Positions 19,914 through 31,455 of a DNA stretch of 32,125 nucleotides are shown here, one piece after another. This DNA comes from Desulfuromonadaceae bacterium (GTDB lineage Bacteria > Desulfobacterota > Desulfuromonadia > Geobacterales > Pseudopelobacteraceae): assembly GCA_028712075.1 (NCBI GenBank), contig JAQTQX010000036.1, positions 1-32,125 of the forward strand, in the 5' to 3' direction. The position numbers were made by a program, and so were the translations under genes. Positions within the stretch are counted from its first letter, which is position 1, and each line of letters opens with the position of its first letter. The notes beneath the pieces are model-generated. The model saw nothing but the letters and a program-made list of their open reading frames with translations, did not search any database and had not been told where the DNA came from.

Positions 19914-21077
19914 TCAGCGAATTTCAGAGAACTTTTTCAACGTAGTACCGGGATAATAATAGGAAAGGATCTCTCCAGAATCAAAACCGTCCAGCGCCCT
20001 CTGTTTGGCGCCCCATTGACACAATCCAACACCATGCCCGTTGCCCCTTCCGGAAAAGCTCACTTCGTCCTTTGAAATTTTAGTGGAAAAACGGGTACTT
20101 TTTATAACGCCATACCCGATAGCTTTACGAAACTGCTCCCCACTAACCGCACAGCCACCATGCGTCGCCTGCAGCACGACCTGCTTCAACCTGCCGCTCA
20201 CATAAGCGGCTCCGCCCTTTATGCCATACAGACCTGAGACTTTGTAACCGGCAGCGCGTAGCTTCTCTTCAAGCTCTTTCAACGTAAGCGTGCATTCCCA
20301 ATTCGTGGCCGATGGTGACGTAAGGCAGTATTGACAATCGACCCCTTTAAGATAGGGAGTCGGCATGCCCCACACGTTCTCGGATGGTTCGGTTCTCCCT
20401 CCACAACTGGAATGATAAAATGCCTGAATAACTGCACCACCAAATGTCAATACTTCACCCGCGGTTTCAAGCACTGCCCGACGCGCGCGGCTGTCTTCAA
20501 TCAGGCATCCTTCATATACCTGATCCATTACAGATGACTCAAGATGGTACGGCGCCGTGGCTCGGGAAATTTTTCTGTTTATTGCGTACGTTCTGGCAAT
20601 AATTGCCTGTGCTTTTACCGCCTCGATTGGCCATGCAGAAGAAATCTCACAATTAATCAAGCCAACAAGATATTCCTCAAGCGGTAACTGGTTCACCACC
20701 TGAATCCCCATATTGACCACAGACAACTCAGCAATTCCCCGGTACGGTTTGCTGTTAACGTACACGACCGAGGCTGCGGAGAACGACAATGTGCGAAAGA
20801 CACGTCCTCCAACCAGCAACCCACCTTTTACCGGCTTTACTGTTGCGGGAAGCGATAGAGCAACCGCCTTCCCCGCATCACCGATGACAAGAAGCCCGTC
20901 ACCAGCGACCACAACTTCAGTTGCTGACTTATGAATGGCAACACGGATGGTCTCGTCTGTAACAGCAGCTCCGATTCCATCGGAACCGGGCCACACCACA
21001 AAAACCGACAGCAGTGCCAGAATGAACGTTATGAGCGTACAATACAAGGGTCGCAAAACCTGAAGATAAGAACACAT
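19914..21077 (-). CDS. SpoIID/LytB-domain protein
   Basis: The 387-residue protein contains a SpoIID domain, known from a Bacillus sporulation lytic transglycosylase and from LytB, an amidase enhancer. Non-sporulating Gram-negatives often carry homologues of unclear role. The N-terminus has a hydrophobic stretch (about 10-35) that may be a signal peptide or anchor. Core segments are NCEISSAWPIEAVKAQAII, with the Glu equivalent to the catalytic residue of SpoIID, then SSCGGRTEPSENVWG, paired cysteines in VDCQYC, and GHGVGLCQWGAK near the C-terminus. ATG 21077 follows GAGG; the upstream in-frame TTG at 21095 is less likely. It heads the queA-tgt-sec gene row. Peptidoglycan cleavage is inferred. 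Confidence 0.88.
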   Translation of the reverse strand: MCSYLQVLRPLYCTLITFILALLSVFVVWPGSDGIGAAVTDETIRVAIHKSATEVVVAGDGLLVIGDAGKAVALSLPATVKPVKGGLLVGGRVFRTLSFSAASVVYVNSKPYRGIAELSVVNMGIQVVNQLPLEEYLVGLINCEISSAWPIEAVKAQAIIARTYAINRKISRATAPYHLESSVMDQVYEGCLIEDSRARRAVLETAGEVLTFGGAVIQAFYHSSCGGRTEPSENVWGMPTPYLKGVDCQYCLTSPSATNWECTLTLKELEEKLRAAGYKVSGLYGIKGGAAYVSGRLKQVVLQATHGGCAVSGEQFRKAIGYGVIKSTRFSTKISKDEVSFSGRGNGHGVGLCQWGAKQRALDGFDSGEILSYYYPGTTLKKFSEIR

Positions 21078-21289
21078 AATGCCTCGAAAAGTCAATTTTT
21101 ATTGACCGAATGATCCGATCTGCGACAATGCATGCACATCATTATTGCACATTCTCCCTATCATGCTGTATGTTCGTACTTAATTCGGCCACGCATGCAT
21201 CTTGACACTCCGGATGAAACGGTGCCGATTTCCGGTGTATGCAATGTTCCCGCTTTTGCAATGATACCGATTACATTGTGTGAGTATTC
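21078..21289. other. Divergent intergenic region with short repeats
   Basis: This 212-base gap separates the SpoIID-like gene (minus) from the ABC ATPase gene (plus). It holds a six-base inverted repeat with a four-base loop (GTCAAT/ATTGAC, 21091-21106) just upstream of the SpoIID-like start, a direct repeat TGCACAT (21133-21139 and 21146-21152), and two copies of GCATGCA (21130-21136 and 21193-21199). A TTGACA occurs at 21203-21208 on the plus strand without a good -10. No complete promoter is convincing, though both must be here. Confidence 0.5.
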
Positions 21290-22252
21290 ATGTCTGATCT
21301 GCTTTCAATATACGATCTGAAGGTTTCCTTTCCAACAGCACAAGGCATGTTTGATGCGGTTCGCGGTATTTCCCTTACCCTCACAAGCGGTTCTGTACTT
21401 GCGCTCGTCGGAGAATCGGGGTCCGGTAAAAGCATGACCGCCCTGTCAATACTACGCCTTGTGCCTCCTCCTGGATTCATCAGTTCCGGTAGCATCTTTT
21501 TTGATGGGAAAAATCTGTCAAATTTCCCTGAAGAGACCATGAGGATGATTCGTGGACAGAAAATTTCCATGATTTTTCAGGATCCGATGACATCCTTGAA
21601 TCCGGTTCTGAAAATAGCTGATCAACTATGCGAACCGTTGATCCTGCACAAAAACGTGTCACGGCGTGATGCATTGGAACGGGCAATTGGCCTTCTGACA
21701 GATGTCGGCATATCGTCTGCCGGTGACCGCATCAATAATTACCCACACCAACTGAGCGGCGGCATGCGGCAGAGGGTTATGATTGCCATGGCTCTGGCCT
21801 GCCATCCCTCACTGTTGGTTGCTGATGAGCCAACAACAGCATTGGATGTTACGATACAGGCGCAGATACTGGAACTTCTTGATTCTCTGAAAAAGTTACG
21901 CGGCCTCTCAATGCTGCTCATCACTCATGATTTTGGTATTGTTGCCGAGCGCGCCGACCATACCGCCGTCATGTACGCCGGGCAGGTTGTCGAGTCCGGG
22001 CCGACCGACACGTTGCTGGCAGCGCCTCTGCATCCATATACGCAGGCTCTTCTTGCGTCACTGCCTCAACATGCAGACCCGGGCAAGCCGCTTCCCGCTC
22101 TTGCCGGGCAATTGGCCACCCGGGGTTACCCCACCGTGGGATGCAGCTTTGCTGAACGGTGTCCGTTTGCTGAAACAGTGTGCCGTGCTGAATCCCAACT
22201 CCTTCGGGAAATCGCCCCAGTGCATCTGGCGCGATGCTGGAAATGCCCATGA
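21290..22252 (+). CDS. dppD: Oligopeptide/dipeptide ABC transporter ATPase, DppD/OppD type
   Basis: The 320-residue ABC ATPase belongs to the peptide/nickel uptake class. Walker A GESGSGKS is at 41-48, the Q loop IFQDP near 97, the signature LSGGMRQRV at about 155-163, Walker B LLVADE at 175-180 and the H-loop His in ITHDFG. A C-terminal oligo-HPY extension contains [12 protein letters not shown] and four cysteines in the pattern seen in this class ([14 protein letters not shown] and C-x2-C at the end), a possible iron-sulfur site. The ribosome site (TGAG) is weak. The next gene starts inside its stop codon (ATGA). Substrate could be peptides or another small ligand; no permease gene is present nearby. 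Confidence 0.9.
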   Translation: MSDLLSIYDLKVSFPTAQGMFDAVRGISLTLTSGSVLALVGESGSGKSMTALSILRLVPPPGFISSGSIFFDGKNLSNFPEETMRMIRGQKISMIFQDPMTSLNPVLKIADQLCEPLILHKNVSRRDALERAIGLLTDVGISSAGDRINNYPHQLSGGMRQRVMIAMALACHPSLLVADEPTTALDVTIQAQILELLDSLKKLRGLSMLLITHDFGIVAERADHTAVMYAGQVVESGPTDTLLAAPLHPYTQALLASLPQHADPGKPLPALAGQLATRGYPTVGCSFAERCPFAETVCRAESQLLREIAPVHLARCWKCP

Positions 22253-23235
22253 ACGAAGCACCTATCCTGGCAGCAATTGGCCTGCAAAAGAAGTTCAAAG
22301 TTTCTGCACCCGGGCATTCCGGCCGTTTTCTGACGGCGCTTGACAACGTTTCTCTTGAGCTTTCATTCGGGGAAACTGTCGGCATTGCCGGAGAATCTGG
22401 CTGCGGCAAGTCAACTCTCGCAAAAGTTATAGCTGGACTGCTGATACCCGATTCGGGAAGTGTATTGTACCGAGGCACCGATCTTGCGTATCTTGAACAA
22501 GACGCCCGACTCCATTTCCGGCGCAAAACCCAGATGATTTTCCAAGATCCTTTTTCATCACTTAATCCCCGCATACGAATTGGTGAAAGCATCTCGGAAC
22601 CGTTTAACCTAGCCGGCATTCCCGAACTGCAACAGCGCTCCGAACTTGCCCGCATTATGGCAGCTGTCGGATTATCCGGTGATACAGTGAACCGTTTTCC
22701 GGATGAGTTTTCCGGGGGTCAACGACAACGCATCGGTATTGCTCGTGCTTTAGCGGCTGCCCCGGAAATTCTGATAGCCGATGAACCGGTTTCTTCACTT
22801 GATATTTCGATTCAAGCACAGATAATTAATATTCTGTTACAGATGAAACGTGAAATGGCTGTTTCAATGCTAATTGTCTCGCACAATTTGCTGGTATTAC
22901 GTCATATTTGTGACCGGATTATTATTATGTATCTTGGAGCAATTGTTGAGAGCGGCCCGGCTTCAGAACTGTTTCTCCGCTGCCGGCATCCTTATACGGA
23001 GGCTCTCATTGCCGCCATCCCCGGTCAGAAACCATTGGCAACCTCAAAGAACAACTTGCTGAGGGACGATGTACCTTCTGCTCTGTCGATTCCGTCAGGT
23101 TGTCGTTTCCATCCTCGGTGCCGTTACTCGAAAGAGCTTTGCCGCCGCGAAACACCAACAATGATGGAACATGATAATGGCCTTCAGTCGGCATGCCATT
23201 TAAGCAGCAAAATGTACGAACTGTCTGTACCGTAA
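22249..23235 (+). CDS. dppF: Oligopeptide/dipeptide ABC transporter ATPase, DppF/OppF type
   Basis: The 328-residue partner ATPase has Walker A GESGCGKS at 48-55, IFQDPFSSLNPR, the signature FSGGQRQRIGIARAL, Walker B ILIADE and SHNL at the H loop, followed by the oligo-HPY tail with CRFHPRCRY and further cysteines. DppD and DppF form the heterodimeric motor of peptide importers. I chose ATG 22249, which overlaps the dppD stop, over an in-frame ATG at 22234. A complete importer also needs two permeases and a binding protein, absent on both sides here. About 50 bases after the stop the promoter of the ArsR gene begins; no terminator was found in between. Confidence 0.9.
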   Translation: MNEAPILAAIGLQKKFKVSAPGHSGRFLTALDNVSLELSFGETVGIAGESGCGKSTLAKVIAGLLIPDSGSVLYRGTDLAYLEQDARLHFRRKTQMIFQDPFSSLNPRIRIGESISEPFNLAGIPELQQRSELARIMAAVGLSGDTVNRFPDEFSGGQRQRIGIARALAAAPEILIADEPVSSLDISIQAQIINILLQMKREMAVSMLIVSHNLLVLRHICDRIIIMYLGAIVESGPASELFLRCRHPYTEALIAAIPGQKPLATSKNNLLRDDVPSALSIPSGCRFHPRCRYSKELCRRETPTMMEHDNGLQSACHLSSKMYELSVP

Positions 23236-23285
23236 CGGATCGATGTTGTTTCGCAAGTTTTAAATTACGCTCTTTTAGTTTTACA

Positions 23286-23314
23286 TTGACTCTTGTATAA
23301 TCCATATATATGAT
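23286..23314 (+). promoter_or_regulatory. Putative sigma-70 promoter for the ArsR-family regulator
   Basis: TTGACT (23286-23291) and TATGAT (23309-23314) are exactly 17 bases apart, placing the start of transcription near 23321, about 22 bases before the ATG. The palindrome CATATATATG (23303-23312) overlaps the -10 and could be an operator for autoregulation, as is common for ArsR proteins. Confidence 0.65.
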
Positions 23315-23342
23315 AATAGAAAATTTCAGGGGACTTAAAACA

Positions 23343-23615
23343 ATGGCCTTTAATAAAGATATGAAGTTTACAGCTGAGGCTGAAGTACTCAAGGTTCTCG
23401 GGCATCCGATCCGCCTCAAAATCGTCGCGGGGTTGTGTACCCAGGAATGCAATGTGAAACATATCTGGGAATGCCTCGGTCTACCGCAGGCAACCGTGTC
23501 TCAGCATCTGGCGCTGCTCAAGAACAAGGGGATTATTGACGGTAAGCGTGAAGGAGTGGAAGTCCACTACAGCGTTATAAATGACTTTGCCAAGAAAATC
23601 ATAAATTCACTGTAA
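23343..23615 (+). CDS. ArsR-family winged-helix repressor
   Basis: The 90-residue protein is a compact ArsR/SmtB-type regulator: VLKVLGHPIRLKIVAGL forms the first helices, GLPQATVSQHLALLKNKGII is the recognition helix-turn-helix, and DGKREGVEVHYSV is the beta-wing. Three cysteines (32, 36, 44) lie in and before the HTH; Cys36 and neighbours are near, but not exactly at, the classical ELCVC arsenic-sensing site, so thiol, persulfide or metal sensing are open alternatives. ATG 23343 is chosen over 23310 because AGGGGA precedes it at 10 bases. It has its own promoter and ends before a bidirectional terminator. No metal-resistance gene is adjacent, so its target is not evident. Confidence 0.88.
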   Translation: MAFNKDMKFTAEAEVLKVLGHPIRLKIVAGLCTQECNVKHIWECLGLPQATVSQHLALLKNKGIIDGKREGVEVHYSVINDFAKKIINSL

Positions 23616-23640
23616 TTAACTTTATATATTGATTTTAGTT

Positions 23641-23682
23641 CAACAAGAAAGGCCCGGTAAAGATACCGGGCCTTTCTTGTTG
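23641..23682. terminator. Bidirectional terminator between arsR-type gene and korC
   Basis: A perfect 19-base-pair inverted repeat (23641-23659 with 23664-23682) surrounds a four-base loop AAGA. The GC-rich core GGCCCGGTA is flanked by A-rich and T-rich arms, so it should terminate both the plus-strand regulator transcript and the minus-strand kor transcript, which converge here. Confidence 0.92.
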
Positions 23683-23697
23683 AGCAATTCATAGGCG

Positions 23698-24243
23698 CTA
23701 TGCGCTGGCAGCAAGTGCCTTCTCAAATCCGATACTGAATGCCTTCTTGTTCAGTTCAATAAAGGCCTCTGGAACACTCGAAAGAACGGCCTTTTCAGCA
23801 TTTTCACGACTTACCTGACCCGTCAGCGCTACCATTGCCCCGAGGGCAACGATGTTTGCAACGATTTCGCGGCCGACATCGTTTTTGGCGGTGTTGATAA
23901 TCGGGAAGGAGATGACTTTAAAATTCCCTTTCGGAAGTTTCGTAACGAGATCGGAATCCACCAGCAGGATGCCGCCATCTTTCAGGTCGTGCGTATACTT
24001 GTCACACGCTTCCTGAGTCATCGCCAGCAATGCATCTACCGTAGTGGCTTTTGGATAGTCGATAGGACCATCTGAAATAATTACTTCTGATTTTGATGCG
24101 CCACCACGAGCTTCAGGGCCGTAGCTTTGCGATTGAACGGCCTGCTTACCTTCGTAGATCGAAGCGGCTTTGGCCATGATGATCCCGGCGGTGATCAGAC
24201 CCTGTCCACCTGCACCGGAAAACCTGAGTTCATATCTTGACAT
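23698..24243 (-). CDS. korC: 2-oxoglutarate:ferredoxin oxidoreductase, gamma subunit
   Basis: The 181-residue gamma subunit completes the KorABCD enzyme, which converts 2-oxoglutarate and coenzyme A to succinyl-CoA and carbon dioxide while reducing ferredoxin. It opens with LRFSGAGGQGLITAGIIMAKAA, the usual phosphate-loop-like start, and contains QSQSYGPEARGGASKSEVII, the signature stretch of the family. ATG 24243 is preferred because AAGGAG lies about 10 bases upstream; in-frame codons up to 24318 would overlap korB. It is the last gene of the kor unit and is followed by a strong terminator. Confidence 0.94.
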   Translation of the reverse strand: MSRYELRFSGAGGQGLITAGIIMAKAASIYEGKQAVQSQSYGPEARGGASKSEVIISDGPIDYPKATTVDALLAMTQEACDKYTHDLKDGGILLVDSDLVTKLPKGNFKVISFPIINTAKNDVGREIVANIVALGAMVALTGQVSRENAEKAVLSSVPEAFIELNKKAFSIGFEKALAASA

Positions 24244-24271
24244 GAATATATCGCTCCTTTTCCTGTAATTG

Positions 24272-25090
24272 TTACTTGGCTGCCTTGGCACGCTCGATAA
24301 CTTTGGCGTACTCGGCAATGTACTCTGGTTTATCTTCTTTATAGAGAACTCCGGTCAGTACTTTACCCTGAAGCTGTTCAGCGGTCATCTTTTCGGCAGC
24401 CTTGACCGGTACAGCAACATCTTTCAGACGGTTCATCATCTCGATGACCGACTTGTACTTGTTACGACGACCGTAGGTAGTCGGGCAATCGTCCAGAATT
24501 TCAACCACCGAGAAGCCCTTGTGCTGGATAGCTTCAACGATCAGTTTGTCGATCTGGTTGGCATGGAATGCAGTACCACGGGCAACAAATGTTGCACCGG
24601 CGCCGATCGCCAGTTTGGCAATATCGAAGTTAGGATCGGGGTTTCCATAAGGTGTGGTGGATGCCTTGTGGCCGGTTGGCGTACAAGGAGAAAACTGACC
24701 ACCTGTCATTCCATAGATGTAGTTATTCATGATGATGTACGTCATGTCGATGTTGCGTCTACATGCGTGGATGAAGTGGTTACCGCCAATTGCAGTTCCG
24801 TCGCCGTCACCACCGCAGAGGATGACATTCATTTCCGGCCTGGCCATTTTAACACCGGTAGCAAATGCTGCGGCACGTCCATGGGCTGTGTGCAGCGTGC
24901 AGCAGTCGATATAGCCGGGGAGACGCGATGCACAACCAATACCGGACACAATAGCGGTCTCCTCTTTCTTGAGTTTAAGCGTGTCCATGGCGCGGATCAA
25001 CCCCTTCATGACGATGCCGTGGCCGCAGCCTGGACACCAGATGTGGGGCAGTTTGCCGGGACGAAGATATTTATCGTAATCAAAAGACAT
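24272..25090 (-). CDS. korB: 2-oxoglutarate:ferredoxin oxidoreductase, beta subunit
   Basis: The 272-residue beta subunit binds thiamine diphosphate. The TPP motif is visible as GDGDG at about 94-98 followed by Asn-Asn at 122-123 with YGMTGGQ; CPGCGHG (Cys19, Cys22) and further cysteines at about 53 and 63-64 are consistent with an iron-sulfur site typical of this family. Its ATG has an AAGGAGG site overlapping the end of korA, 2 bases away. The subunit order alpha-beta-gamma and sequence features fit Kor; pyruvate or 2-ketoisovalerate enzymes of the same family are alternatives, made less likely by the TCA-cycle neighbours. Confidence 0.94.
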   Translation of the reverse strand: MSFDYDKYLRPGKLPHIWCPGCGHGIVMKGLIRAMDTLKLKKEETAIVSGIGCASRLPGYIDCCTLHTAHGRAAAFATGVKMARPEMNVILCGGDGDGTAIGGNHFIHACRRNIDMTYIIMNNYIYGMTGGQFSPCTPTGHKASTTPYGNPDPNFDIAKLAIGAGATFVARGTAFHANQIDKLIVEAIQHKGFSVVEILDDCPTTYGRRNKYKSVIEMMNRLKDVAVPVKAAEKMTAEQLQGKVLTGVLYKEDKPEYIAEYAKVIERAKAAK

Positions 25091-25092
25091 GG

Positions 25093-26226
25093 TTATTTAA
25101 CCTCCTTGATCTTATCGAGGATCTGGTCTGGATTGATCGGCTCACCATCAACGCGGAAAATCCCAAGTACCGGAACTTTCCCCTGAGCGCAACGTTCAAG
25201 CTCAAGTGAGCACATTCCAAGATTCATCTCAGGAATTACTATGCCTTTGACTCTGCCGGCCAATGCTTTAATCTGCTTGTCGGGAAACGGCCAGAAGGTT
25301 TTGATACGGAACAGACCGGCTTTGATCCCCTGCTCACGGGCAACATTGACTGCATAACGTGCCGAACGGGAGGTGGAACCATATGCCACAACTGCCACTT
25401 CCGCGTCATCCAGCAGGTACTCTTCAAACTGGACGATGTCGTCAATATTTGCGTCAACCTTACGTACCTGACGCTCCTCCTCAGCCTGGACAAGATTAGC
25501 TTTGGTAGTTGGAAAACCGTCTGAAGCTTTGTTAAGACCGGTAACATGGAACTTGTAGCCGGAACCGAAGGCAGCCAACGGTGGAACATCACCGAAGCTG
25601 GTATCGTACGGCTTGTATTGCTCAGGCGGTACTGTCGGGGATTTGCGTGGAGTAACTTCAACTTCACCCGGTTCAGGGAAAACAATCCGTTCACGCATAT
25701 GAGCAACAATTTCGTCAGGCATTACCATAACCGGTGTACGATATTTCTCGGACAGGTTGAATGCGCGAATTATCTCTTCATACGTTTCCTGAACTGAAGC
25801 AGGGGTCAGACAGATGGCAGGATGGTCGCCGTGCGTCCCCCATTTGGCACACATGACGTCTGACTGGGAAGGACCGGTAGGCATACCGGTTGAAGGACCG
25901 CCACGCATGACGTTATACACAACACATGGAATTTCGGCGATACAGCCATAGCCAACCAGCTCCTGCTTCAGAGAAAGACCGGGACCTGATGTGGAAGTTA
26001 ATACTTTGGCGCCAGCCAGTGATGCGCCGAGTATTGCTGCCATAGCAGCAATTTCATCTTCCATCTGCAAAAATTTCCCGCCAATCTTTGGCAGTTCGAT
26101 AGACAGTACTTCAGAAACCTCTGTCGAGGGGGTGATCGGGTAGCCTGCAAAGAAGTTGCAGCCGGCGTATAATGCACCGTGTGCGGCAGCCTCGTTACCC
26201 TGAAGAAACGCTACTTTTTTGGACAC
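25093..26226 (-). CDS. korA: 2-oxoglutarate:ferredoxin oxidoreductase, alpha subunit
   Basis: The 377-residue alpha subunit carries the pyrimidine-binding and 2-oxoacid-recognition part of the enzyme. AGYPITPSTEVSE at about 27-39 is the characteristic early motif, followed by TSTSGPGLSLKQELVGYG and GGPSTGMPTGPSQSD, both standard for 2-oxoacid oxidoreductase alpha chains. The start is GTG at 26226 with GGAGG 9 bases upstream; an intervening ATG is out of frame. It follows korD by 21 bases and precedes korB by 2. There is no fused gamma domain, consistent with a separate korC. Confidence 0.95.
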   Translation of the reverse strand: MSKKVAFLQGNEAAAHGALYAGCNFFAGYPITPSTEVSEVLSIELPKIGGKFLQMEDEIAAMAAILGASLAGAKVLTSTSGPGLSLKQELVGYGCIAEIPCVVYNVMRGGPSTGMPTGPSQSDVMCAKWGTHGDHPAICLTPASVQETYEEIIRAFNLSEKYRTPVMVMPDEIVAHMRERIVFPEPGEVEVTPRKSPTVPPEQYKPYDTSFGDVPPLAAFGSGYKFHVTGLNKASDGFPTTKANLVQAEEERQVRKVDANIDDIVQFEEYLLDDAEVAVVAYGSTSRSARYAVNVAREQGIKAGLFRIKTFWPFPDKQIKALAGRVKGIVIPEMNLGMCSLELERCAQGKVPVLGIFRVDGEPINPDQILDKIKEVK

Positions 26227-26247
26227 TGTTCATTTCCTCCTGTAGAT

Positions 26248-26445
26248 TTATTCGGTTATGACTTTGATTGCGAAGTCGGGACAACGTAATTCACACTGCA
26301 TACAGCTGATGCAGGCTTCAAGATTTTTCACAGAGGCATAAAAGCCTTTCATCTCAAGTACATCTTTCGGGCAGAACTCCACGCAAATGTGGCATCCTTT
26401 GCAATACTTTTCAATAATCTCAATTTTTGGTAATTTTTTTTCCAT
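26248..26445 (-). CDS. korD: Two-cluster 4Fe-4S ferredoxin subunit
   Basis: The 65-residue protein has two C-x2-C-x2-C-x3-C-P motifs (CKGCHICVEFCP and CISCMQCELRCP), each completing a 4Fe-4S cluster in a bacterial 2[4Fe-4S] fold. It is the delta subunit that would pass electrons from KorAB to soluble ferredoxin. The ATG at 26445 is preceded by AAGGAG about 11 bases away; a longer in-frame start at 26505 would lie inside the terminator behind mdh. It is the first gene of the korDABC unit. Its transcription start could not be located with confidence within the 118 bases upstream. Confidence 0.93.
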   Translation of the reverse strand: MEKKLPKIEIIEKYCKGCHICVEFCPKDVLEMKGFYASVKNLEACISCMQCELRCPDFAIKVITE

Positions 26446-26489
26446 CTTAGAAAGACTCCTTTTCCGTATTAAAAGGTGGTAAATACAAG

Positions 26490-26533
26490 CTCCAAAAAGA
26501 AGCAAAAGAAGGGCGTATACTCCACCCTTCTTT
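26490..26533 (-). terminator. Terminator or attenuator between mdh and korD
   Basis: On the minus strand AAAGAAGGG and CCCTTCTTT form a perfect 9-base-pair stem (26525-26533 with 26505-26513) with an 11-base loop, followed by a T-rich tract. A second small hairpin (TTCCAG/CTGGAA, 26541-26556) lies just before it. The long loop may allow partial read-through from mdh to korD. Confidence 0.65.
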
Positions 26534-26563
26534 CATCAACTTCCAGAAACCTGGAATTAAATG

Positions 26564-27586
<1,023 letters not shown>

Positions 27587-28999
27587 CTACATATTTTCAA
27601 TCAAGGCATCGGCAAATCCAGAGCAGGTAAGCAGTGTCGCACCCTGCATCATTCGTTCAAAATCGTATGTGACCCGCTTTTGACCAATGGTTCTGTCAAG
27701 AGCTTTAAGAATCATATCCGCTGCTTGCTGCCATCCTATGTACTCTAACATCATAACACCCGAGAGGATAACCGACCCGGGATTTACTTTATCAAGATTA
27801 GCGTATTTCGGCGCAGTGCCATGGGTGGCTTCGAAGATGGCATGTCCCGTAACGTAGTTTATATTGGCACCCGGCGCTATGCCGATCCCGCCTACCTGTG
27901 CAGCCAAAGCGTCTGAAAGAAGATCGCCTTCAATATTCATTGTCGCGATAACATCAAACTCCTTGGCTCGCGTCAATACCTGCTGAAACATAATGTCTGC
28001 AATGGTATCTTTGATCATCAGCAGTTTTTTAAATTGACCGTTGCCATGCGTGGGCACAAGTTGAAGGGCAACTTCCACTTCACGACAGATACCATTCTGC
28101 TGGTGCGGCGACATCATATCATAACCCGGGTCAATCATCCGGGCGTTTTCTTCAATAGAAAGGTTTGGATTGCGATCATGATTGCTGATTATCCACGACT
28201 CGCGTTCCGTTACAACCTCTGACCGAAATTCCGATGTCGCAACCGCATACCCCCAGTCTTTGAAAGCTCCCTCAGTAAACTTCATGATATTGCCCTTGTG
28301 GACAATTGTTACTGTTTTACGCTTGTGACCAAGCGCGTACTGAATAGCCGCACGTACCAAGCGTTCGGAACCAGTTCGGGAGATCGGCTTGATACCGATC
28401 GACGAACATTCGGGAAATCTGATGTCACTAACTCCCATTTCTTTAACAAGAAAATCGACAATTTTCCCGCATTCAGCCGTTCCGGTCATCCATTCAATTC
28501 CTGAATAGATGTCCTCACAGTTCTCACGAAAAATCACTACATCAACATCTTCCGGCTTTTTGACAGGGGTCGGTACGCCTTGAAAGTAACGAATGGGCCG
28601 GAGACATACGTATAAATCCAGTAACTGCCGTAACGCAACATTCAACGAGCGAATGCCACCACCTATCGGAGTTGTCAGCGGTCCTTTGATGCCAACTAAA
28701 AACTCCCTGAATGCCAAGACTGTTTCATCAGGCAGCCAGGCCTTGTCACCCATTGCATTACGAAACAGGTTGAATGGCTTTTCACCGGCGTACACTTCCA
28801 TCCAACTGATTTTTTTGCTGCCGCCGTAGGATTTCTCTACAGCGGCATCAAAAACGTGTACCGAAGCTTTCCAGATATCAATACCGGTACCGTCTCCTTC
28901 AATGTAGGGAATAATCGGGTTATCAGGCACTTTCAGCATGCCGTCACTTCCCATTATTATTTTATCCCCGGGAGGAACTGTTACGTATGTATATTCCAT
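27587..28999 (-). CDS. icd: Homodimeric NADP-dependent isocitrate dehydrogenase, long-loop form
   Basis: The 470-residue enzyme aligns with Escherichia coli Icd throughout and would convert isocitrate to 2-oxoglutarate with NADP. Substrate and catalytic residues (numbered from ATG 28999) are present: Ser118 in [12 protein letters not shown], Tyr165 in ENCEDIYSG, Lys235 in [10 protein letters not shown], and Asp359 and Asp363 in GDLLSDAL. The cofactor residues Lys398-Tyr399 (TAPKY), Tyr445 and Arg449 (VTYDFER) indicate NADP. About 44 extra residues sit around 267-317, making the protein longer than the approximately 416 residues of E. coli; from memory cyanobacterial enzymes have a similar insertion. 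A GTG at 29008 is an alternative start. It follows an unrelated isocitrate dehydrogenase by 59 bases. Confidence 0.95.
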   Translation of the reverse strand: MEYTYVTVPPGDKIIMGSDGMLKVPDNPIIPYIEGDGTGIDIWKASVHVFDAAVEKSYGGSKKISWMEVYAGEKPFNLFRNAMGDKAWLPDETVLAFREFLVGIKGPLTTPIGGGIRSLNVALRQLLDLYVCLRPIRYFQGVPTPVKKPEDVDVVIFRENCEDIYSGIEWMTGTAECGKIVDFLVKEMGVSDIRFPECSSIGIKPISRTGSERLVRAAIQYALGHKRKTVTIVHKGNIMKFTEGAFKDWGYAVATSEFRSEVVTERESWIISNHDRNPNLSIEENARMIDPGYDMMSPHQQNGICREVEVALQLVPTHGNGQFKKLLMIKDTIADIMFQQVLTRAKEFDVIATMNIEGDLLSDALAAQVGGIGIAPGANINYVTGHAIFEATHGTAPKYANLDKVNPGSVILSGVMMLEYIGWQQAADMILKALDRTIGQKRVTYDFERMMQGATLLTCSGFADALIENM

Positions 29000-29058
29000 C
29001 CGGCTCACTTCGCAAGATCCAGAATAGGTTATAAAAGAGCTATTACAGCACGCCAGCT

Positions 29059-31440
<2,382 letters not shown>

Positions 31441-31455
31441 TGTATACAGTATACA
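31441..31455 (-). promoter_or_regulatory. GntR-like inverted-repeat operator at the icd promoter
   Basis: TGTATAC and GTATACA face each other around a single central base, a perfect 7-base inverted repeat. It covers the probable -10 region of the promoter at 31446-31474. FadR/VanR-type GntR regulators are known to bind palindromes built on GTATAC, so repression by such a protein is plausible, but the regulator is not encoded here. Confidence 0.55.

Noticed and set aside
21969..22655. A 228-codon minus-strand frame across the dppD-dppF junction
   Set aside because: It is antisense to two conserved ABC ATPases and shows no domain of its own.
24269..25186. A 305-codon plus-strand frame opposite korB
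   Set aside because: korB on the minus strand has all family motifs, including the thiamine-binding site. The antisense translation is His/Cys-rich low-likelihood sequence.
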